A stretch of DNA of 64,000 bases from Paraburkholderia caffeinitolerans (GTDB lineage Bacteria > Pseudomonadota > Gammaproteobacteria > Burkholderiales > Burkholderiaceae): contig NZ_CADIKL010000004.1 in assembly GCF_902859945.1 (NCBI RefSeq), forward strand, positions 62,001 to 126,000, read 5' to 3'. The notes beneath the pieces were generated by a model that saw nothing but the letters and a program-made list of their open reading frames with translations, had not been told where the DNA came from and made no database searches. A program made the position numbers and the translations under genes. Shown here in pieces: positions 61,010-64,000 of the stretch (positions are counted from its first letter, which is position 1; the number at the start of each line of letters is the position of its first letter).

Positions 61010-62314
61010 TCAGAACGCGACGTAGGGCGCCTGGCCGTACCCGTAATACACGTAACGCCCATAGAAGAACGGCAAGCCGAGGTCGAGGTTCGCGGTCGAG
61101 CCGAACGCCCCGGCGAGGTCGTTGAGCGCGTAATTGGAGCCGCTATTGAGCAGCGCCGCTGCGCTCACCACGTTGAAACTCACGTTGGCCGAGACGTTGT
61201 TCTGGTCGGTGAGCGTCGCATTGAGCGTAAGCGGCTTGGCCGGGCAATAGAACGTGCCGAGGTTGCCGCCGCACTGCGCAATGCCGCTATCGGCGAAGAA
61301 CAGGCCGTTCGAGCCCGAGTCGAGGAATGCGGACTTCAGGGCCCGACCGTTGTACGTACCAGTCATGTTGCCCCCTCCGTCGGTCGCGAAACGCTGCACC
61401 GAGGTGGGTATCGCATTGTTCGACTGCGTGCCAATGCCGAATACCAGCGTGCCTGTGGCGGAGGCCTGGCCGTTGTTGGAGATGGGCGGCATCTGCAGGA
61501 TCACGCCGTTGTTGTCGCCGGGAAAGTTCGCGACGGGATTGGCCACCTGGTTGTTCAGCGCGACGGCCGTGTTCGCGCAGTTGCTGCTGATGGTGCCATT
61601 GGGGCATGCGTAGTACATGCTGCCCTGCGCGGAGCTCGCGCAGCTTGAGCCGCAGTCCCACGGCGCGATGCCGATGCCGAGAATGCCGTTCGCGCCGATC
61701 GCCTGCACCGAGTTCTGCGACGGGCCGATGTCCGAGCAGTTGCTTGGGACCGTGGAGCTGGCGAGGTCGCCAATCACCTGAATCGGAATGTTGCTGGCCG
61801 TCTCGCCACCGATCTTCACGTCTGCGCGGCGCACCGTGCCCCAGGTGTAGCCGTCGGCGAACCCCGTGCATTCGGCGAGCGTGGCGCCGTTGCTGGTGGT
61901 CAAGGGCAACGTGCTGCTGAAGTTGCCGAGCGCCGAGGCGACCAGGCGCAGCCCGAACGAGGCCGTGTCCACCTGAATATTGTCGATGGGCTGGCAAGTG
62001 CCGGTGTTCGGCACGCAGATGGTCACGCTCACCGTGGGGATATTGGGCACATTGCCGGTGATGCCCCGGTTCACGGTCACGACCACGGTATTCGAGGCGG
62101 TGGCGGCGATGGGCGTTTGCTGGGGACCGGCGGGCAACGACGAGGTGTCTCCGCTGCCCCCGGCACTGGAGCTGCTGCCGGAGCCACTGGAGCCGCCGCC
62201 ACCGCCGCCGCACGCGGCCAGACCCGCCGTCAGGGCGAACAGCACGGCAAAGAGAAAAGCACGCGGCTCGCGCAGGGCGCGAACGAAGGCGCTGGGGATT
62301 CCGTGGATGGACAC
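61010..62314 (-). CDS. DUF3443 family secreted/lipoprotein-like protein
   Basis: 434 residues. Signal with LTAGLAACGGGGGGSSGSG, a lipobox-like Cys followed by a Gly/Ser spacer, then a DUF3443 domain rich in Asn/Gly/Ser (NTVVVTVNRGITGNVPNIPT, QVDTASFGLRLVASALGNFS, NGILGIGIAPWDCGSSCASS, LDSGSNGLFFADSGIAQCGG). The DTAS and DSGS motifs recall aspartic-protease-like folds, but catalysis has not been shown. GTG 62314 has GGGAGG upstream. It follows the DUF2844 gene by 17 bases, and the two occur together in Burkholderiaceae. Role unknown. Confidence 0.85.
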   Translation of the reverse strand: MSIHGIPSAFVRALREPRAFLFAVLFALTAGLAACGGGGGGSSGSGSSSSAGGSGDTSSLPAGPQQTPIAATASNTVVVTVNRGITGNVPNIPTVSVTICVPNTGTCQPIDNIQVDTASFGLRLVASALGNFSSTLPLTTSNGATLAECTGFADGYTWGTVRRADVKIGGETASNIPIQVIGDLASSTVPSNCSDIGPSQNSVQAIGANGILGIGIAPWDCGSSCASSAQGSMYYACPNGTISSNCANTAVALNNQVANPVANFPGDNNGVILQMPPISNNGQASATGTLVFGIGTQSNNAIPTSVQRFATDGGGNMTGTYNGRALKSAFLDSGSNGLFFADSGIAQCGGNLGTFYCPAKPLTLNATLTDQNNVSANVSFNVVSAAALLNSGSNYALNDLAGAFGSTANLDLGLPFFYGRYVYYGYGQAPYVAF

Positions 62315-62331
62315 GTTTCGCCTCCCGTTCG

Positions 62332-62877
62332 TTATTGGATGTCGGACGTGCTGACGCCGGCCGGCAGCGCCTGCGGCAGCCACGCCTCGCCCGAGAAGGC
62401 GCCCATATGGCCGCCCGAGTGGACGACGAGGCCGCTGCTCTCGATCGCGCCGGGGCCGCGCACGCCTCTGGCGCGATTGGCTTCCACGCCGGAAACGTAC
62501 TGCGGGAAATAGTTGCCGAGCAGCGTCGCGAGGTTGGGCGGCTGCGGCCCGTTCCATGCCACGCCGAACACGGTGCCGGCCTGCGAGATGTACTCGCGCA
62601 CGACGGTGCCGTTCGCGAGCGTGGTCTGCTTCACCGTATAGGCGGCTGCGGAAGCCGGGGATGCCGCACTGGCTTGGGTCGCCTGGCGCACGACCGCGGA
62701 CGCGGCCCCCTGGCCAGCCGGGCTGATGGCGGCGTTGGGAACATTCGGAACGGTGACGCTCGCGCCCTCGGGCGTGCTCATGGGCGCGCCGCCCAGCGCG
62801 GCGCTGGCCGGCTGCGCGATTCCGAATATGCCGATTGCGCACACGAGCGCCCCGGCAAGACGCGATGTTGAGGACAT
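62332..62877 (-). CDS. DUF2844 family exported protein
   Basis: 181 residues with a signal peptide (LAGALVCAIGIFGIAQPASA). The DUF2844 core (YTVKQTTLANGTVVREYISQ, AGTVFGVAWNGPQPPNLATL, LGNYFPQYVSGVEA) follows an Ala-rich spacer. ATG 62877 gives a normal signal peptide, though its ribosome-binding site is weak; the open frame extends to 62976. Co-transcribed with the DUF3443 gene. Function not known. Confidence 0.82.
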   Translation of the reverse strand: MSSTSRLAGALVCAIGIFGIAQPASAALGGAPMSTPEGASVTVPNVPNAAISPAGQGAASAVVRQATQASAASPASAAAYTVKQTTLANGTVVREYISQAGTVFGVAWNGPQPPNLATLLGNYFPQYVSGVEANRARGVRGPGAIESSGLVVHSGGHMGAFSGEAWLPQALPAGVSTSDIQ

Positions 62878-63142
62878 ACGGGACGTGCCCGGCGCGGCGG
62901 GCACAACGGTTGCAGGGGTGGATGCGTGCGGATACAAGGTGGCCCTCCCTTCCCGGTCGCGCATTCCTCGGCGCACCGCGACGGCAATGAGTAATCGAAC
63001 TCTAGTATGCCTGCACGAAATGACATTCGGCAGCTAGCCGAGCGGCCAGGTCAGTGCGCCGTCAAGCGGGTCGCGAAGCCATACGAGCGGGAGGCAGCTT
63101 GAGAGGCGACCCAACGGGCCGCCACCGCTGCGCGCCAAAGCG

Positions 63143-63907
63143 CTAGAACCCCAGGCTCGCGAGCAGATCGTCCACTTGCGCCTGATCCTGCACCACGTCG
63201 GCCTTGCCTTCGGGATCGATCTGCGGGCCATTCAGGAGCGCCTCGGGGCTGCCCGTGCCGCTGGCCGTCTCCGCGAGCAGCGCGGCTGTCGCCGCAAACT
63301 GTTCGCGCCGCTCCGGCGCGATGTTCTCGACCAGCACCGTGAGCAGTTGCTGCTCGATCAGATAGACCACGTCCATGATCTTCTTGATCACCTGGCCGGT
63401 CAGGTCCTGGAAATCCTGCGCGAGCATGATGGCGAGCAGCTGCTGGTTGGTCGCCGCCGTGGACTGCGGCACGCCTTCCAGAAACTGGCGCGTGTCGTCC
63501 ATCAGCGCGCGCACTTCCTCGCGGCCGATCGGCGCGTCGTACCACGTGGTCCAGCGCGCCGAGAGTACTTTGGCATCGCTTTCGAGCTGGACCTGCATCG
63601 GCTTGGCCACCTCGATCGCAGTGAGCACGCGCTCGGCGGCCTGCTCCGTCATGTTCGCGACATAGCGCAGCCGGTCGCGCGCGTCGGGCACCGCCTCGGC
63701 CGCGCGCTCCACGTGCTTGTCGAGGCCGAGCTCGCGCATGGAATCGCGCAGTGTGCGCGTAAGCTGGCCGATGCGCGCGAGGATGCGGTCCGAAGCGAGC
63801 TCGCCCGTTTCGGCGTCGATCTGCTGCATCGCAGGTTGCACGCCGGGCTGCGCTTGTGGCTGCGCTTGTGGCTGCACTTCGGGCGGCACGTCGGTGAACT
63901 CGTTCAC
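63143..63907 (-). CDS. cheZ: CheZ, CheY-P phosphatase
   Basis: 254 residues. The N-terminus has a QPQAQPQAQPGVQP stretch, a long four-helix-bundle core follows, and the catalytic segment IMLAQDFQDLTGQVIKKIMD carries the conserved Asp and Gln. The C-terminal CheY-binding peptide ends QVDDLLASLGF. It dephosphorylates CheY to restore smooth swimming. It starts with GTG 63907, one base after the cheY stop, with GGGAG upstream. Confidence 0.97.
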   Translation of the reverse strand: MNEFTDVPPEVQPQAQPQAQPGVQPAMQQIDAETGELASDRILARIGQLTRTLRDSMRELGLDKHVERAAEAVPDARDRLRYVANMTEQAAERVLTAIEVAKPMQVQLESDAKVLSARWTTWYDAPIGREEVRALMDDTRQFLEGVPQSTAATNQQLLAIMLAQDFQDLTGQVIKKIMDVVYLIEQQLLTVLVENIAPERREQFAATAALLAETASGTGSPEALLNGPQIDPEGKADVVQDQAQVDDLLASLGF

Positions 63908-63908
63908 G

Positions 63909-64000
63909 TCAGCTCCCGGCCTTCGCCATCTTTTCGAGAATCTTGTTGAGCTTCTCGTCGAGCGTCGCCGCCGTGAACGGCTTCACCACGTAACCGCTCG
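63909..64000 (-). CDS. cheY: CheY C-terminal end (cut by window edge)
   Basis: The last 29 codons are visible: GYVVKPFTAATLDEKLNKIL then EKMAKAGS. The KPFTAATL segment with the conserved Lys of the response-regulator fold and the position next to cheZ identify CheY. The start lies beyond the window. Confidence 0.9.
   Translation of the reverse strand, partial: SGYVVKPFTAATLDEKLNKILEKMAKAGS

Overview
The window is GC-rich chromosomal DNA from a betaproteobacterium that looks like Burkholderia or Paraburkholderia. The evidence is the gene content and order: an SAH-riboswitch/ahcY/small membrane protein/metF operon, a FliS-FliT-second FliK-FlhB-like cassette beside fliE and fliFGHIJK, the flhB-flhA-flhF-flhG-fliA order, and a DUF2844/DUF3443 pair next to cheZ. 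No tRNA, rRNA, CRISPR array or insertion sequence was seen.

Layout. 1-3.1 kb: metF, a phage-holin-type membrane protein and ahcY, all leftward behind an SAH riboswitch. 3.1-10.6 kb: a family 2 glycosyltransferase, an LrgB/LrgA pair with a divergent LysR regulator, a DUF937-OmpA envelope protein, a decayed GMC oxidoreductase and an aldehyde dehydrogenase. 10.6-26.6 kb: the fli block (flhB-like, second fliK, fliT, fliS, fliE leftward; fliFGHIJK and fliLMNOPQR rightward). 26.6-33.3 kb: a two-partner secretion pair (TpsB transporter and repeat-rich TpsA exoprotein) lying between fliR and flgL. 33.6-48.2 kb: the flg block (flgL, flgK, ycgR, flgJ-flgB leftward; flgA, flgM, flgN rightward). 48.3-52.5 kb: a kelch/Ig-like lipoprotein, an exported caspase-like protein and an orphan coding remnant. 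52.5-60.8 kb: fliA, flhG, flhF, a Phd/YefM-RelE toxin-antitoxin pair on the opposite strand, then flhA and flhB. 61-64 kb: DUF3443, DUF2844, cheZ and the end of cheY.

Together the fli, flg and flh genes encode nearly all of the basal body, rod, hook, hook-filament junction, C-ring and type III export apparatus, plus sigma-28/FlgM and the FlhF/FlhG placement pair. Flagellin, FliD, FlhDC and MotAB are not here. Two promoter classes can be read from the DNA. A 30-31 bp partly palindromic box followed 24-26 bp later by an AT-rich -10 precedes fliE/fliF, fliL, flgB/flgA, flhF and flhB; it looks like the FlhDC class II promoter. Sigma-28 promoters precede flgM, flgKL, ycgR and fliS-fliT. Accessory genes sit in the seams between flagellar operons. 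The best leads for a second look are the shared class II promoter module, the recently duplicated repeat block in TpsA, FlhG with a lysine-less P-loop, and the caspase-like/kelch neighbours.
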